Source of the DNA: CAZEJK01 sp964512045
GTDB taxonomy: Bacteria > Acidobacteriota > Thermoanaerobaculia > Thermoanaerobaculales > Sulfomarinibacteraceae
Direction: 5' to 3'
DNA: 6,756 bases
Assembly: GCA_964512045.1 (NCBI GenBank)
Contig: CAZEJK010000277.1
Span: 1-6,756 of the forward strand
Part shown: one piece after another, positions 5,837 through 6,756 of the stretch
Layout: each line of letters opens with the position of its first letter
How positions within the stretch are numbered: position 1 is the first letter of the stretch
Translations under genes and position numbers: made by a program
Notes under the pieces: model-generated
What the model was told of the DNA's origin: nothing
The model's input: the letters and a program-made list of their open reading frames with translations, nothing else
The model's database searches: none

Positions 5837-6574
5837 TCAGGGCCGTGGATCGAGGTCGATGGGGAGTGCGCCGACCGAAACGATCATCGGTGGATCGAAT
5901 CGAACTTGCCAGGCGATCGCCTCGACTCCGGCATCGGTTGCGCGGCGCAGTGCCGTCCCGTAGGCAGGATCGATGGCGTCGGCCGGCCGGAACCGCTGAC
6001 AGTCGCTGCGTCCGACGAAGAACACGAGGATTGCCCGGTAACCCTGGGCGACCACGTGCTCGAGGTCTGCGAGGTGCCTGCGGCCGCGCTCGGTCACGGC
6101 ATCTGGGAACTCGCAGTGGGCCCCATCGCGCAGGGTCGTGTTCTTGACCTCCACGTAGGCGTCCGGCTTTCCGTCGCTGGAGCCGGTCAGGAGGAGGTCG
6201 ATGCGGCTTCGGTTGTCCATTCCGTAGCGGACCTCCCGGCGGATGCAGGTGTATCCAGTCAGCTGGGGAATGAGCTGACTCTCTGCCAGCTGTGCTACCG
6301 CGCGGTTCGGGGTCATGGTGTTGACTCCCACCCATGCCTCCCCGGCGTGGACGAGCTCGAGCGTGTACGCGAGCTTCCGCTTCGGGTTGTCGGACCTGCT
6401 GAGCAGGACAGGGCTGCCCGGTTCGGAGCAGGTTCTCATGGTTCCGGAGTTCGGACAGTGTGCTGTCACCGAGGTTCCGTCGTCGAGGCGGACATCAGCG
6501 AGAAAACGCTGGTAGCGACGGATGAGGGTGCCGGAATAAAGCGGTTGCGGCAGCTGAAGAGGAACCTGAGCCAT
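5837..6574 (-). CDS. sfsA: SfsA family protein (sugar fermentation stimulation protein homolog)
   Basis: A 245-residue protein matching SfsA from end to end. The N-terminal OB-fold-like part has GTLIRRYQRFLADV (15-28), the signature HCPNSGTM (39-46) and NPKRKLAYTLELV (63-75). The C-terminal part has SRID (123-126), EVKNTTL (142-148) and FPDAVTERG (156-164). Asp126, Glu142 and Lys144 form the D...ExK pattern of a nuclease-like fold. In E. coli SfsA was linked to maltose metabolism and DNA binding; its biochemical role is not settled, so the name should be taken as family only. The start at 6574 is supported by GGGAGG seven bases upstream, and the length is normal for the family. It is transcribed alone, convergent with the DCC gene 25 bases away, from a candidate promoter at 6607-6635. 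Confidence 0.95.
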   Translation of the reverse strand: MAQVPLQLPQPLYSGTLIRRYQRFLADVRLDDGTSVTAHCPNSGTMRTCSEPGSPVLLSRSDNPKRKLAYTLELVHAGEAWVGVNTMTPNRAVAQLAESQLIPQLTGYTCIRREVRYGMDNRSRIDLLLTGSSDGKPDAYVEVKNTTLRDGAHCEFPDAVTERGRRHLADLEHVVAQGYRAILVFFVGRSDCQRFRPADAIDPAYGTALRRATDAGVEAIAWQVRFDPPMIVSVGALPIDLDPRP

Positions 6575-6606
6575 GGCAGAGCCTCCCGAGTCGTACGGAC
6601 CGCCCG

Positions 6607-6635
6607 ACGGTACTGTGGCCTGACTCCGTTGTGAA
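6607..6635 (-). promoter_or_regulatory. Candidate sigma70-type promoter of sfsA
   Basis: On the minus strand TTCACA (6635-6630, five of six bases of the -35 consensus) is followed after exactly 17 bases by TACCGT (6612-6607, fitting TAnnnT). The predicted transcription start, near 6600, leaves a leader of about 25 bases before the sfsA ATG, with the GGGAGG ribosome site inside. It is a pattern match only. Confidence 0.45.
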
Positions 6636-6692
6636 GGTATGAAGCTTCTTGTGGCTGAAGACCGCTGCCTTTAGCGACTCACGGATCAGCAT

Positions 6693-6708
6693 CTTCGAAA
6701 ATTCGAAG
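6693..6708. promoter_or_regulatory. 16-bp inverted repeat, possible operator
   Basis: CTTCGAA (6693-6699) and TTCGAAG (6702-6708) are perfect reverse complements around a central AA. It sits between the sfsA promoter and the AT-rich right end, where it could bind a dimeric regulator serving sfsA, a gene beyond the edge, or both. It does not match the actinobacterial LexA box (CGAAC-N4-GTTCG). Confidence 0.4.
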
Positions 6709-6722
6709 CAAAGCGCCTGGGT

Positions 6723-6756
6723 TGAGTTCTAAGTTCTTAATTTTGAATTCTTAATG
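6723..6756. repeat. AT-rich end with 14-bp-spaced direct repeats
   Basis: The last 34 bases are strikingly AT-rich compared with the rest of the window. TTCTTAAT occurs at 6734-6741 and again at 6748-6755, a period of 14 bases, with a related TTCTAAG at 6727-6733. The window ends in ATG (6754-6756), but no ribosome site precedes it, so I do not call a start there. It could be a promoter or operator region for a gene to the right. Confidence 0.35.

Noticed and set aside
6495..6692. 65-residue minus-strand reading frame upstream of sfsA
   Set aside because: It overlaps the sfsA start and candidate promoter in another frame and shows no family similarity.
6693..6708. LexA (SOS) box
   Set aside because: The dyad TCGAA-AA-TTCGA lacks the CGAAC-N4-GTTCG arrangement and spacing.

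Overview
The window is a GC-rich, densely coded stretch of bacterial chromosome. GGGAGG-type ribosome sites, a GTG start and strong G/C at third codon positions fit a high-GC bacterium. Actinomycetota is my best guess, from the style of the DCC-family and SfsA proteins, but there is no 16S or other lineage marker here.

Layout, left to right. Positions 1-241 are a leader with no convincing gene, holding an imperfect long inverted repeat, a second hairpin and a perfect 14-bp palindrome. Two plus-strand genes follow as a likely metal operon: a CopB-like (P1B-3) copper P-type ATPase with a His-rich N-terminus and CPH motif (242-2329), then a ZIP-family metal transporter (2349-3164). A 413-bp convergent intergenic region (3165-3577) contains two 87-bp direct repeats differing at one base, each built around two small hairpins. 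On the minus strand lies a Rieske/FAD-NAD(P)H fusion reductase of the AIFM3-like type (3578-5173). Divergent from it, on plus, is a short DCC-family (DUF393) thiol-disulfide oxidoreductase gene (5395-5811). It converges with a minus-strand sfsA (5837-6574). The last 120 bases hold a candidate sfsA promoter, a 16-bp inverted repeat and an AT-rich end with direct repeats, perhaps the control region of a gene beyond the edge.

The main discovery candidate is the DCC gene. Its reading frame is interrupted by exactly one TGA, which falls on the first redox cysteine of the family's DxxCxxC motif (read here as DGH-U-GFC). Fourteen bases after the TGA begins a 7-bp stem capped by the five-base loop AGUUG, which matches the geometry expected of a bacterial SECIS element (a G in the first two loop positions, loop about 20 nt after UGA). 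The rest of the gene looks intact. The economical reading is a selenocysteine-containing DCC oxidoreductase, not a pseudogene. The selA/selB/selC/selD machinery is not in the window, so this remains an inference.

The first two genes plausibly act together in metal handling at the cytoplasmic membrane. The Rieske-flavoprotein and the DCC protein are both redox proteins and share a 221-bp divergent promoter region, but nothing in the sequence proves they work together.
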